64,000 nucleotides of DNA from Rattus norvegicus. Its lineage: Eukaryota; Chordata; Mammalia; Rodentia; Muridae. Both the position numbers and the translations under genes were made by a program. Location: contig NC_086036.1 in the NCBI RefSeq assembly GCF_036323735.1, forward strand, positions 17,650,064 to 17,714,063. The letters are read 5' to 3'. This document shows, in pieces, positions 48,291-60,385 of this stretch. The notes under the pieces were generated by a model that saw only the letters and a list, made by a program, of their open reading frames with translations, did no database searches and was not told where the DNA came from. Position 1 is the first letter of the stretch. Every line of letters starts with the position of its first letter.

Positions 48291-49562
48291 CTTTTTTATT
48301 TTTTTTTTTAATTTTTAAAAATTTAAAATTTTTCTTTTTCATTTTTATTGGATATTTTTAAGTTTACATTTCAAATTTATCCCACCCAATTACCCACCTC
48401 TTCCCACCTCCCAACCCTGACATTTCCCTATACTGGGGGCTCCAGCTTTGACAGGACCAAAAGGCTTCTCCTGACTTTGGTGCCCAGAAAGGCCATCCTC
48501 TGCTACATATGCAGCTGGAGCCATGGATCTGTCCATGTGTGCTCTTTGGAGGGTGATTTAGTCCTTGGGAGCTCTGGTTGGTTGGTATTGTTGTTCTTAT
48601 GGGGTTGCAAAGCCCTTCAGCTCCTTCAATCCTTTCTCTAACCCTATTCTCAGTTCAATGGTTGGCTGTGAGCATTCACATCTGTATTTGTCATGCTCTG
48701 GTGGAGCCTCTCATGAGACAGCTATATCAACTTCTGTCAGCATGCATTTATTGGCATCAGCAATATTGTCTGGGTTTGGTGGCTGTATGTATATGGGCTG
48801 GATCCCCAGGTGGGGCAGGCTGTAAATGGTCATTCCTTCAGTCTCTGCTCCACACGTTGTCTCCGTATCTCCTCTTATGAATATTTTTGTTCCCCCTTTT
48901 AAGAATGACTGAAGCATCTGCACTTTGGTCATCCTTCTTGAGCTTCATGTGGTCCATGGATTGTATCTTGGGTAATCTGAGCTTTTGGGCTAATATCCAC
49001 TTATCAGTGAGTACATACCATGTGTATTTTTGTGATTGGGTTACCTCACTCAGGATGACATTTCTAGTTCTATCCATTTGCCTATGAATTTCATGAAGTC
49101 ATTGTTTTTGGTAGCTGAGTAGTACTCCATTGTGTAGATGTACCACATTTTCTGTATCCATTCCTCTGTTGAAGGGCATCTGGGTTCTTTCCACCTTCTG
49201 GTTATTATAAATAAGGCTGCTATGAACATAATAGAGCATGTGTCCTTGTTATACATTGGAGCATCTTTTGGGTATATGCCCAGGACTGGTATAGCTGGGT
49301 CCTCAGGTAGTATAATGTCCAATTTTCTGAGGAACTGCTAGGATGATTTCCAGAGTGGTTGTACCAGTTTGCAATCCCACCAACAATGGAGGAGTGTTCA
49401 TTATCTTTCTCTACATCCTTACCAGCATCTGTTGTCACATGAGTTTTTTATCTTAGTCATTCTGACTGATGTGAGGTGGAATCTCAGGATTGTTTTGATT
49501 TGCCTTTCCCTGATGACTAAGGATGTTGAACATTTCTTTAGTTACTGCTCAGCCATTTGATT
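48291..49562 (-). mobile_element. Second L1 3' fragment, minus strand, abutting the first
   Basis: A new long T/A-rich tail (48291-48345) starts a second 3'UTR, followed by the ORF2 C-terminus. Minus-strand frames 49050-49322 and 49220-49438 contain MWYIYTMEYYSATKNNDFMK and the zinc-knuckle neighbourhood. The copy is truncated at the ORF2 block corresponding to MAEKHLKK. Broken frames and no catalytic regions, so it is inactive. Confidence 0.85.
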
Positions 49563-49565
49563 AAC

Positions 49566-49618
49566 TGAAAAATGGATACAGAAATTGTGGTATATTTACA
49601 CAATGAAGTAGTACTCAG
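49566..49618 (+). mobile_element. Short inverted L1 ORF2 fragment
   Basis: AATGGATACAGAAATTGTGG to CACAATGAAGTAGTACTCAG is the sense strand of the L1 ORF2 C-terminal block whose antisense copy sits at 49118-49167. The two form a roughly 50-bp inverted repeat with a 400-bp loop. See findings for its possible origin. Confidence 0.8.
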
Positions 49619-50045
49619 TTCTCTTGTTTAATTCAGAATCTGACAATTTAATTTTAGGCTATTGTTACTTCATTGGGTACCAGATTACTGATACCCTGTG
49701 TCACAGTTGTTTATTGTAAGATGTACCTCAAGTGCTGTTTGTTTTCCTATCTTATAGTGACACAGCCACTGTTTAAAAGAAGTCTTGTTCATGTGTGTTT
49801 TCTTTAACATGCATTTCTTTCATTGTATTGGAGAAGCAGGAAAAATGCTAACCACTCCTTGTTCTAGTCTGTTATTGACACTTCCCTCATATTCTCTGAT
49901 GTGTAATATATAGGAAAATATAAACTTTGTGTCTGTCCCTGCCTTGAAGGAATCTTAAAAAGCATACAAAAGAGTGTTTATGATGGCATTAACCTATAAG
50001 GAATTATTTAAGAGGATGAAGTAACTTTCTATTAGGCCACTACAC
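49619..50045. other. Unique non-coding sequence
   Basis: Nothing recognised. Confidence 0.35.
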
Positions 50046-50250
50046 TTGTTTGTTTGTTTGTTTGTATGCTTGCTTGCAAAAAGCATACATTTATCATAGC
50101 ATGTGGTTAGATCACCAGAAGACAAGGTAGAACTTGATTTTCTCCTTCTGCCATGGATATCTTGGGAATTGAACTCAAGTCCTTAGGTTTGACAGCAGGT
50201 CCTTTTACCTGTCAGTTATCATTTACTCTACTTGGCCATTCTTTGAGAAT
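50046..50250 (-). mobile_element. B4/RSINE-type SINE, antisense, with (TTTG)n at its left end
   Basis: After a (TTTG)6 run, the blocks TTGGGAATTGAACTCAAGTCCTTAGG, GACAGCAGGTCCTTTTACCTG and ACTTGGCCATTC correspond to the antisense tRNA-like head of a murid B4-related SINE. Diverged, no TSD seen. Confidence 0.65.
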
Positions 50251-51798
50251 AATCACTCTTATTCATTTGAAAACCTATCAAGAACAATTCCATGATTTTT
50301 CCTTTACATGGCATCATGTCTTGGAGTCAATCATTCATCATTCAGTATTGGCATTGAATTTTACAATTTTTCATAGTTTTCCCTAAACTGTGAGCGCTAT
50401 TTTCAATATTTTAATAATAGCCCTTTTTTTGGTCCAGCTTGTTGACACTGGATTACTAAATCACTAACCTTTCCTGACAAATGTCATTGTTAAGGTTGTC
50501 TATAAGAACTTCCTCTTTCCCTACCCTTTCTGTGTTTGAAGGGTTTTAATTAGCTGGTGGTTTGTATTAAATGGTGGTTTTTTTTTCCATTCTATTTCAT
50601 CAGAGACCCACCTGACTGCCACCAGATTATTGACTCAGAATGAGATGATTAAATTTACTACTTAATGTTCCTATTATTTCCATTCAGAGGAAAGAAACAC
50701 TAGACCAAATAGCCCCATGACTAAGAATTTGATTGTCTCTTCATCTAGTATTTTGAAACTTGACTGAAAATAGACACTCACCCTCATTTCTATTTTAAAA
50801 GCCCCGAAGGTCCAAGTCCAAGGTAAGAGCCCGCCATTTGTCAGATCAGGCTGCTGATCTGCCCAAGGTGACAAAACTCATCATGGTCCAGGCATATGTT
50901 TCCTTTACTTTCTTTGACTTTGGTTCTAAACCCAATCATTGGGCAAGGCACTGAATCATTCACCCATTTCATATCAATTGCTTCTAACCATTATTATATT
51001 CCTGTCACAAATACCATTTCTTCCCGCATCTGTTTTTGTGATAGCACCTCTCTCCTACCCCCTCCATTTTTTGTTGTGGTGAACTATTGTGCTTTCATTA
51101 CTTTTCCTTAAAACTAATCTTCAGCAAACTCCTCTAACCTACTTTATATTGACCATCCTTTAAAAGTAGTTAACACAGTATTCTGATTCCAAGGTATACT
51201 TTGCCATGATGTTGCTTACTCTTCAGTGCAACCAGTATACCTATGAGCCTGTTTTCTTCAAGAGTCCTCAAATAAAATCAGACGATGGTCACAGGGTCTT
51301 CAATTTTGATTCTGTTTTAGTGTTTGTGAACAGTAATGCATATATATGTGCAAGGGTAAGTTTGTTACTTTTACATGTCTTTGACGAAGTATCTGTGTAA
51401 ACAACTTATGAGAAGAATGTTTTATCTTGGTTTGTAATGTCAGAGGTGTGGTCCATGGTCACTTGACTCAATTTCTTACTGTGTTTATTTATGGAGATGT
51501 AGACATCATAGCTGGGGACATGAGTGAAGTCTTGCTCCGAGTAGCAGAGAGGCAACAGAAAAGGGGCTAAGGATTTTCAGGATACACCAACAGTAACCCG
51601 TTTCTCTACATCTGAAGATTTAAGTATCTTCCAAGTCTCATGATGCTATCAGATAGTGAATACATTCACTCTCCATTGGTAAAGACAGAGCCTTGTGATA
51701 ATTGGATCTACCAGCTAGGAATCAATGATTAAAAAACAAAACCTTGAGAGTATACTACGTATTCAAACTACAAGAAAGAATCTTTATAAAAACTAAAA
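50251..51798. other. Mostly unique; possible degenerate repeat at 51445-51600
   Basis: GGTGTGGTCCATGGTCACTTGACTC to GCAGAGAGGCAACAGAAAAGG resembles a dispersed mammalian repeat I cannot name firmly. The rest shows no exon or repeat. The 64-codon frame at 51206-51400 has no recognisable similarity. Confidence 0.35.
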
Positions 51799-51990
51799 TG
51801 ATGGCTGGAGACATGGCTCAACATGTATTTTGTTCTAAGCCTGAGGACCGAATTTAATCTTCTAAATTCATGAAGTGCAAGGGAATAACTGAAACTGGCT
51901 TGTACAAGTTGTCCTCTGTCTTCTATGTGTGCATTGTTGTAAGCTCATTGCACACTCCCACTTCTGCCTTAAGAAATAAGTTCAAAACAT
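51799..51990 (+). mobile_element. tRNA-derived murid SINE (B4/B3 group), sense
   Basis: GATGGCTGGAGACATGGCTC, AGCCTGAGGACCGAATTTAATC, then ACAAGTTGTCCTCTGTCTTCTATGTGTGCATTG and an A-rich end match the order of a B4/B3-group SINE head plus tail. Pol III boxes are degraded. Confidence 0.7.
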
Positions 51991-53345
51991 ATTAGGATAA
52001 TTAAGTCTGACAATCATTAAAAAACTTCCTATCAACCTTTCCATATACGATAACAAAGAAATTTTCCTTGCATTTTGTCAGAGTTAATATGAACAACAAC
52101 CTTTGGATATGTAGAAATATTTAGATACAGACGGAGTAAACTTTCCTTTTTCAACAAGGAAACATCTATAAAGTGATACATATATATTACATTTCTGAAG
52201 GAAGATTACTGAACCAAGGAGGAGCCAAACCTCTCAAGGAGGTAATTCCAAAACGTCACTTTCATCCACATATTAGGAGACCAAACTTGAAGGGGCCAGT
52301 TTATGCTTGGATTTAAGAGCAAAAAGGATCTGGAGAACCATGTGGCTTCTCTGGGTGAATTTTAGTATAACAGAGATAAAAAAAGCCAGAAAATTTCTGT
52401 TAATGCCTGATAATTTCTAGCCATACATTTTTTGGTTAGTGCCCATTTTAATTTCTTTTACATTAAATGTGCTTTTGTCTTTTGTGCCTAAAATATAAAA
52501 ACATGTACCTTTACTTTCTCTTAGAGAATATTTTCTAAGGCCTCACTACCTTGTGGGACTAGATAAACTCTTTGTAAAACATCTTCAAGTTTCTCAATGA
52601 AAGCTGTTGTGCAAAACACAACACAATTTTAAAACTTTTTGCAAAGAAATTGCTGAAATTATCTCCCTCTTGTCTAAGTCCAAAGTGGGATGATTAGTGC
52701 TTCAAAAACAAAGCATGCTCAGCTCTCATCAAAATGTTGCAGTGTAATTGTCCTCTTTCAGAGACATGTATGGTTCTACTGAAATATACATTGGCTATAA
52801 TGAAAAACATTCCTTATATCTCAATTTTACAAGAAAAAAGACTCTTTGAAGAAATTTGGGATAATCCACAGATATTTGTAAAACCACCAGGCTTAAATAT
52901 CTGTATTCCAATATTGTGTGCAAATTAAACATGACCAAACACAGATATATTAATCGAAACAGTTTAGCATAAACACTTATCAACCCTCAGACACAAAACC
53001 AAGACCCACTAATTTTGAAAGCAGAAATAGACTATATTTATTCATTTGTTAAGTTTCTGATCATTTTTCTTGAGTTAAATATTTGTGTAGGGTAAACCAG
53101 ACAGAGCAGAGGACCCATGCCTTTTGTTGACAGTGAAGCAGCCAACGTCAGGAAGTCATTTACCAGATGGGCATGGTGGCTGGTATGAGCATCACATTGC
53201 CAGGATTCACCATGGCCTGACCTAATTTAATGGGAGCAGGTTCTTAAACTTTACTTCTGCTCTGGTTTTTCCATAGAATAAACACAAAGCTGCTTGTATA
53301 CTATTCAAAATGAAAGATTAGTGTGACACTGTGACATTTTTGTTA
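51991..53345. other. Repeat-poor non-coding sequence
   Basis: No repeat or exon recognised. 52560-52990 is AT-rich and repeat-free. Short frames are uninformative. Confidence 0.4.
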
Positions 53346-53359
53346 CCCCAAACACTTTT

Positions 53360-53368
53360 CTTTCTCCT

Positions 53369-53423
<55 letters not shown>

Positions 53424-53437
53424 CTCTTTCTTTCTTT
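53360..53437. repeat. (CTTT)n microsatellite at L1 poly(A) end
   Basis: About 16-18 CTTT units (AAAG on the L1 sense strand), lying exactly where the L1 tail meets the target site, so it grew from the poly(A) tail. Confidence 0.95.
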
Positions 53438-54157
53438 TTTAATTAACTTGAGTATTTCTTATTTACATTTCGAATGTTATACCCTTTCCCGGTTTATGGA
53501 CAAACATCCCCCTAATCCCTCCCTCTCCCCTTCTTTATGGGTGTTACCCTCCCCATCCTCCCCCCATTGCCGCCCTCCCCCCAACAATCCTGTTCACTGG
53601 GGGTTCAGTCTTAGGAGGACCCAGGGCTTCACCTTCCACTGGTGATCTAACTAGGATATTCATTGCTACCTATAAGGTCAGAGTCCAGGGTCAGTCCATG
53701 TATAGTCTTTAGGTAGTGGCTTAGTCTCTGGAAGCTCTGGTTGCTTGGCATTGTTGTTCATAAGGGGTCTCGAACCCCTTCAAACTCTTCCAGTTCTTTC
53801 TCTGATTCCTTCAATGGGGGTCCTATTCTCAGTTCAGTGGTTTGCTGCTGGCATTCGCCTCTGTATTTGCTGTATTCTGGCTGTGTCTCGCAGGAGAGAT
53901 CTACATCCGGCTCCTGCCGGCCTGCACTTCTTTGCTTCATCCATCTTGTCTAATTGGGTGGCTGTATATGTATGGGCCACATGTGGGGCAGGCTCTGAAT
54001 GGGTGTTCCTTCTGTGTCTGTTTTAATCTTTGCCTCTCTATTCCCTGCCAAGGGTATTCTTCTTCCCCTTTTAAAGAAGGAGTGAAGCATTCACATTTTG
54101 ATCATCCGTCTTCAGTTTCATGTGTTCTTTGCATCTAGGGTAATTCAAGCATTTGGG

Positions 54158-57100
54158 CTAATAGCCACTTATCAATGAGTGCATACCATGTGTGTTTTTC
54201 TGTGATTGGGTTACCTCACTCAGGATGATATTTTCCAGTTCCGACCATTTGTCTATAAATTTCATAAAGTCATTGTTTTGATAGCTGAGTAATATTCCAT
54301 TGTGTAGATGTACCACATTTTCTGTATCCATTCCTCTGTTGAAGGACATCTGGGTTCTTTCCAGCTTCTGGCAATTATACATAAGGCTGCTATGAACATA
54401 GTGGAGCACGTGTCTTTTTTATATGTTGGGGCATCTTTTGGGTTTATGCCCAACAGAGGTATAGCTGAATCCTCAGGTAGTTCAATGTCCAATTTTCTGA
54501 GGAACCTCCAGACTGATTTCCAGAATGGTTGTACCAGTCTGCAATCCCACCAACAATGGAGGAGTGTTCCCCTTTTCCACATCCTTGCCAGCATTTGTTG
54601 TCACCTGAGTTTTTGATCTTAGCCATTCTCACTGGTATGAGGTGAAATCTCAGGGTTGTTTTGATTTGCATTTCCCTTATGACTAAAGATGTTGAACATT
54701 TCTTTAGGTGTTTCTCAGCCATTCGGCATTCCTCAGCTGTGAATTCTTTGTTTAGCTCTGAACCCCATTTTTTAATAGGGTTATTTGTCTCCCTGCGGTC
54801 TAACTTCTTGAGTTCTTTGTATATTTTGGATATAAGGCCTCTGTCTGTTGTAGGATTGGTAAAGATCTTTTCCCAATCTGTTGGTTGCCGTTTTGTCCTA
54901 ACCACAGTGTCCTTTGCCTTACAGAAGCTTTGCAGTTTTATGAGATCCCATTTGTCGATTCTTGATCTTAGAGCGTAAGCCATTGGTGTTTTGTTCAGGA
55001 AATTTTTTCCAGTGCCCATATGTTCGAGATGCTGCCCTTGTTTTTCTTCTATTAGTTTGAGTGTATCTGGTTTGATGTGGAGGTCCTTGATGCACTTGTA
55101 CTTAAGCTTTGTACAGGGTGATAAGCATGGATCAATCTACATTCTTCTACATGTTGACCTCCAGTTGAACCAGCACCATTTGCTGAAAATGCTATTTTTT
55201 TCCATTGGATGGTTTTGGCTCCTTTGTCAAAAATCAAGTGCCCATAGGTGTGTGGGTTCATTTCTGGGTCTTCAGTTCTGTTCCATTGGTCTATCTGTCT
55301 GTCTCTGTACCAATACCATGCAGTTTTTCTCACTATTTCTCTGTAATACTGCTTGAGTTCAGGGATAGTGATTCCCCCTGAAGTCCTTTTATTGTTGAGT
55401 ATAGTTTTAGCTATCCTGGGTTTTTTGTTATTCCAGATGAATTTGCAAATTGTTCTGTCTAACTCTTTGAAGAATTGGATTGGTATTTTGATGGGGATTG
55501 CATTGAATCTGTAGAACGCTTTTGGTAAAATGGCCATTTTTACTATATTAATCCTGCCAATCCATGAGCATGGGAGATCTTTCCATCTTCTGAGGTCTTC
55601 TTCAATTTCTTTCTTCAGGGTCTTGAAGTTCTTATTGTACAAATCTTTTACTTGCTTGGTTAAAGTCACACCGAGGTCCTTTATATTGTTTGGGTCTATT
55701 ATGAAGGGTGTCATTTCCCTAATTTTTTTCTCAGCTTGTTTCTCTTTTGTGTAGAGGAAGGCTACTGATTTATTTGAGTTAATTTTGTACCCAGCCACTT
55801 TGCTGAAGTTGTTTATCAGCTTTAGTAGTTCTCTGGTTGAACTTTTGGGATCACTTAAATATACTATCATATCATCTGCAAATAGTGATATTTTGACTTC
55901 TTCTTTTCCAATCTGTATCCCCTTGATCTCCTTTTGTTGTCTGATTGCTCTGGCTAGAACTTCAAGAACTATATTGAATAAGTAGGGAGAGAGTGGGCAG
56001 CCTTGTCTAGTCCCTGATTTTAGTGGGATTGCTTCAAGTTTCTCTCCATTTAGTTTAATGTTAGCAACTGGTTTGCTGTATATAGCTTTTACTATGTTTA
56101 GGTATGGGCCTTGAATTCTTATTCTTTCCAAGACTTTTATCATGAAGGGGTGTTGAATTTTGTCACATGCTTTCTCAGCATCTAAGGAAATGATCATGTG
56201 GTTTTGTTCTTTCAGTTTGTTTATATAATGGATCATGTTGATGGTTTTCCGTATATGAAACCATCCCTGCATGCCTGGGATGAAGCCTACTTGATCATGG
56301 TGGATGATTGTTTTGATGTGCTCTTGGATTCGGTTTGCCAGAATTTTATTGAGTATTTTTGCGTCGATATTCATAAGGGAAATTGGTCTGAAGTTCTCTT
56401 TCTTTGTTGGGTCTTTGTGTGGTTTAGGTATAAGAGTAATTGTGGATTCATAGAAGGAATTCAGTAGTGCTCCATCTGTTTCAATTTTGTGGAATTGTTT
56501 GGATAATATTGGTATGAGGTCTTCTATGAAGGTCTGATAGAATTCTGCACTAAACCCGTCTGGACCTGGGCTCTTTTTGGTTGGGAGACCTTTAATGCCT
56601 GCTTCTCTTTCCTTAGGAGTTATGGGGTTGTTTAACTGGTTTTCTGTTCCTGATTTAACTTCGGTACCTGGTATCTGTCTAGGAAATTGTCCATTTCCTG
56701 TAGATTTTCAAGTTTTGTTGAATATAGGCTTTTATAGTAAAATCTGATGATTTTTTGAATTTCCTCTGAATCTGTAGTTATGTCTCCCTTTTCGTTTCTG
56801 ATTTTGTTAATTTGGACACACTCTCTGTGTCCTCTCGTTAGCCTGGCTAAGGGTTTGTCTATCTTGTTGATTTTCTCAAAGAACCAACTTTTGCTTCTGC
56901 TGATTCTTTCTATGGTCCTTTTTGTTTCTACTTGGTTGATTTCAGCTCTGAGTTTGATTATTTCCTGTCTTCTACTCCTCCTGGGTTTATTTGCTTCTTT
57001 TTGTTCTAGAGCTTTTAGGTGTGCTGTCAAGCTGCTGATATATGCTCTCTCCTGTTTCTTTCTGCAGGCACTCTGTGCTATGAGTTTTCCTCTTAGCACA

Positions 57101-57979
57101 GCTTTCATTGTGTCCCATAAGTTTGGGTATGTTGTACCTTAATTTTCATTAAATTCTAAAACGTCTTTAATTTCTTTCTTTATTTCTTCCTTGACCAGGT
57201 TATCATTGAGTAGAGCATTGTTCAATTTCCACGTATATGTGGGCATTCTTCCCTTATTGTTATTGAAGACCAGTTTTAGGCCGTGGTGATCCGATAGCAC
57301 GCATGGGATTATTTCTATCTTTCTGTACCTGTTGAGGCCTGTTTTTTGACCAATTGTATGGTCAATTTTGGAGAAAGTACCATGAGGAACTGAGAAGCAT
57401 GTATATCCTTTTGCTTTAGGATAGAATGTTCTATAAATATCTGTTAAGTCCATTTGGCTCATGACTTCTCTTAGTCTGTCTACGTCTCTGTTCAATTTCT
57501 GTTTCCACGATCTGTCCATTGATCAGAGTGGGGTGTTGAAATATCCTACTATAATTGTGTGAGGTTCAATGTGTGTTTTGAGCTTTAGTAAGGTTTCTTT
57601 TACGTATGTAGGTGCCCTTGTATTTGGAGGATTGAGAGTTCATCTTGGTGGATTTTTCCTTTGATGAATATGAAGTGTCCTTCCTTATCTTTTTTGATGA
57701 CTTTTAGTTGGAAATTGATTTTATTTGATATTAGAATGGCTACTCCAGCTTGCTTCTTCTGACCATTTGCTTGGAAAGTTGTTTTCCAGCCTTTTACTCT
57801 GAGGTAGTGTCTGTCTTTGTCTCTGAGGTGTGTTGAGGTGTGTTTCCTATAGGCAGCAGAATGCAGGGTCCTCATTGCATATCCAGTTTGTTAATCTATG
57901 TCTTTTTATTGGGGGGTTGAGGCCATTGGATGTTGAGAGATATTAAGGAATAGTGATTATTGCTTCCTGTTATATTCAT
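54158..57979 (-). pseudogene. L1 ORF2 (endonuclease / reverse transcriptase), broken
   Basis: The start ATG lies at 57979 (MNITGSN). Lesions relative to the 19.3-15.4 kb copy: a 1-bp insertion near 57928, a 10-bp tandem duplication at 57826-57845, a 13-bp deletion near 57627, and a frame break near 57530. All lie in the endonuclease domain. The SDH triad (LSDHHGLKL) and the tryptophan that is a stop in the other copy are intact. RT sequence spans 57108-55052 with a break near 56632. The catalytic FADD is at 55871-55882, and motif A reads DAEKACDKIQ (Phe to Cys). Further shifts divide the C-terminus (frames 55019-54444 and 54594-54262). The terminus ends LISGY at 54158. Multiple independent shifts rule out a functional protein. 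Confidence 0.94.
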
Positions 57980-58038
57980 ATTTGGATGTGAGGTTATGTT
58001 TGTGTGCTTTTCTTCTCTTTGTTTTGTTGCCAAGACGA

Positions 58039-59090
58039 TTAATTTCTTGCTTTTTCTAGGGTGTAGCTTGCCTCCTTATGTTGGGCTTTACCATTTATTA
58101 TCCTTTGTAGTGCTGGATTTGTAGAAAAATATTGTGTAAATTTGGTTTTGTCATGGAATATCTTGGTTTCTCCATCTATGTTAATTGAGAGTTTTGCAGG
58201 ATACAGTAACCTGGGCTGCTTTGTGTTCTCTTAGGGTCTGTATGACATCTGTCCAGGATCTTCTGGCTTTCATAGTCTCTGGTGAACAGTCTGGTGTGAT
58301 CCTGATAGGTCTGCCTTCATATGTTACTTGACCTTTTTCCCTTAGTGCTTTTAATATTCTTTCTTTATTTTGTGCATTTGGTGTTTTGACTATTATGTGT
58401 TCGGAGGTGTTTCTTTTCTGGTCCAATCTATTTGGAGTTCTGTAGGCTTCTTTTATGCCTATGGGTATCTCTTTTTTTAGGTTAGGGAAATTTTCTTCTA
58501 TGATTTTGTTGAAGATATTTACTGGTCCTTTGACCTGGGAGTCTTCACTCTCTTCTATACCTATTATCCTTAGGTTTGGTCTTCTCATTGAATCCTGGAT
58601 TTCCTGTATGTTTTGGACCAGTAGCTTTTTCTGCTTTACATTATCTTTGACAGTTGAGTTGATGATTTCTATGGAATCTTCTGCTCCTGAGATTCTATCT
58701 CTTGTATTCTGTTGGTGATGCTTGTATCTACCTTTGGTTTTCTATGTCCAGGGTTGTTTCCATGTGTTCTTTCTTGATTGCTTCTATTTCCATTTTTAAT
58801 TCCTTCAATTGTTTGATTGTGTTTTCCTGCAATTCTTTCAGGGATTTTTGTGATTCCTCTCTATAGGCTTCTACTTGTTTATTTATGTTTTCCTATGTTT
58901 CTCTAAGGGAGTTCTTCATGTCTTCCTTGAAGTCCTCCAGCATCATGATCAAATATGATTTTGAAACTAGATCTTGCTTTTCTGGTGTGTTTGGATATTC
59001 TGTCTTTGCTTTGGTGGGGGAATTGGGCTCCGAAGTTGCCATGTAGTCTTGGTTTCTGTCGCTTGGGTTCCTGCGCTTGCCTCTCGCCAT
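58039..59090 (-). pseudogene. L1 ORF1 (RNA-binding chaperone), broken
   Basis: The start is at 59090 with MARGKRRNPSDRNQDYM, followed by 65 codons. The frame ends at 58893 where the coiled-coil repeat region is rearranged (SLRET, then stop). The RRM-like part is open at 58588-58181 (NLRIIGIEESEDSQ), ending in a shifted frame near the expected C-terminal domain. A short deletion near 58700 removes part of the coiled coil. The N-terminus is better preserved than in the 20.4-kb copy, whereas the coiled coil is worse. Confidence 0.92.
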
Positions 59091-59536
59091 CAGATTATCT
59101 CTAGTGTTAGTTTGTTCTGCTATTTCTGACAGTGGCTAGACTGTCCTATTAGCCTGTGTGTCAGGAGTGCTGTAGACCTGTTTTCCTGTTTTCTTTCAGC
59201 CAGTTATAGGGATAGTGTGTTCTGATTTCGGGCGTGTAGTTTTTCCTATCTACAATTCTTCAGCTGTTCCTGTGGGCCTGTGTCTTGAGTTCACCAGGCA
59301 GGTCGCTTGCATCAGGAAGCTTTGTCTTACCTGTGGTCCTGAGGCTCAAGTTTGCTCGTGTGTTGTTGCTTATGAGCTCTCCACAGGGGCAGCAACCAGG
59401 AATATCTGTGCCGCCCTTTCCGGGAGCTTCCGTGCACCAGGGTTCCAGATGACGTTTGGTGTTTTCCCCTGGAGTCAGAGATGTGGGCAGAGTGTAGTCT
59501 CTTCAGGTTTCCCAGGCATGTCTGCCTCTCTGGAGC
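59091..59536 (-). promoter_or_regulatory. Truncated L1 5'UTR
   Basis: About 450 bp upstream of ORF1, collinear with 20449-20900 of the other long L1, ending at the TSD. The most upstream part of the promoter region seen in the other copy is missing. Confidence 0.65.
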
Positions 59537-59549
59537 CCCCAAATACTTT

Positions 59550-60154
59550 CTATTTCCTCATTTATAGTAGTTATTTAACCCAATTCAGTGAATGTAGTAG
59601 CCTTTTTTTTTGGAGAAAAATTCACATGTTCTGAGAAGCCCAACTGCTTTTTGACCCTAATGAACATAACTTGCTTTCTCCAACAAAATAAGACATGGTT
59701 CTGTTCTCCATCAGAGTGCTTTCTGTAGTTTAATCAAGCCATTGATCTTAAAATAATCTCCAAGTGACCTGGGCCTAGAATAGATAGAGCCAAACTGCTT
59801 CATTTAGCAACACAAGAACTAGTAGTCCCCACAAGCTAGTGAACTGTCTGAAGGGAACTCTAGGCATTCATCTGAGAACAGCAGTTGGTATGTCATTGTC
59901 TTGATTAAATGTCAAGAAACCCTCTGAAGCAAAATAGAATCGTGCTTTATTTTGTTAGAAAAAGTGAGTTTTGTTCACCAGAAAACTGAAGACATCAAGT
60001 TTAGTGAGCCTTCTTCACCTGGGAACTGGCCTTTTTCACAGAGGAAGAGCTCCCCACCAGCAGCAGCCTTGGTTAATGTTATAGTTTCAATGTGAAATGT
60101 GCTTGAAGATGGAACATACAGTCCTCAGCTGGTGACACTGTTTTATGATGCCAA
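59550..60154. other. Unique non-coding sequence
   Basis: No exon or repeat recognised. Confidence 0.4.
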
Positions 60155-60385
60155 GGAAAGACTGGCGAGATTGCACAGTGTTTAAGAGCACATATCGCTC
60201 TCCCTTGCAAAGGAGCTCAGTTCTCGTCCCAGGACCAGTTCATAATCTTCCAAAGCTCCGATTTCAGGGAAACCAAGGAACTCTTCTGACCTTGGTGCTC
60301 ACTTGGCATTCATGCTGTTCATGTATATACACACAGGTAGAACCCTCCCACACAGAAAAATATAAACTACAAATTTTAAAAGAGG
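60155..60385 (+). mobile_element. B3 SINE, sense, degenerate
   Basis: GACTGGCGAGATTGCACAGTGTTTAAGAGCACATATCGCTC, AGGAGCTCAGTTCTCGTCCCAGGACC, CTCTTCTGACCTTGGTGCTCACTTGGC and ATGTATATACACACAGGTAGAA follow B3 order (tRNA-like head, then tail). Ends in an A-rich stretch. Confidence 0.8.

Larger units (their letters stand above)
53346..59549 (-). mobile_element. Near-full-length L1 retrotransposon, minus strand
   Basis: The body is about 53360-59536. A 13-bp duplication with one mismatch flanks it (CCCCAAACACTTT at 53346-53358; CCCCAAATACTTT at 59537-59549). On the minus strand: a truncated 5'UTR (59536-59091), ORF1 (59090-58039), ORF2 (57979-54158), 3'UTR, and a tail converted to an AAAG microsatellite (plus-strand CTTT array). 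It is collinear with the long L1 at 14.7-21.1 kb and very similar over about 6 kb, but lacks roughly the first 250 bp of the 5'UTR present there. Both ORFs are broken. Confidence 0.95.

Noticed and set aside
59215..59634. 139-codon plus-strand frame over the L1 5'UTR
   Set aside because: It runs antisense through the truncated L1 5'UTR and across its boundary into unique DNA. A matching frame over the other L1 5'UTR at 20.6-21.1 kb shows it comes from the repeat.
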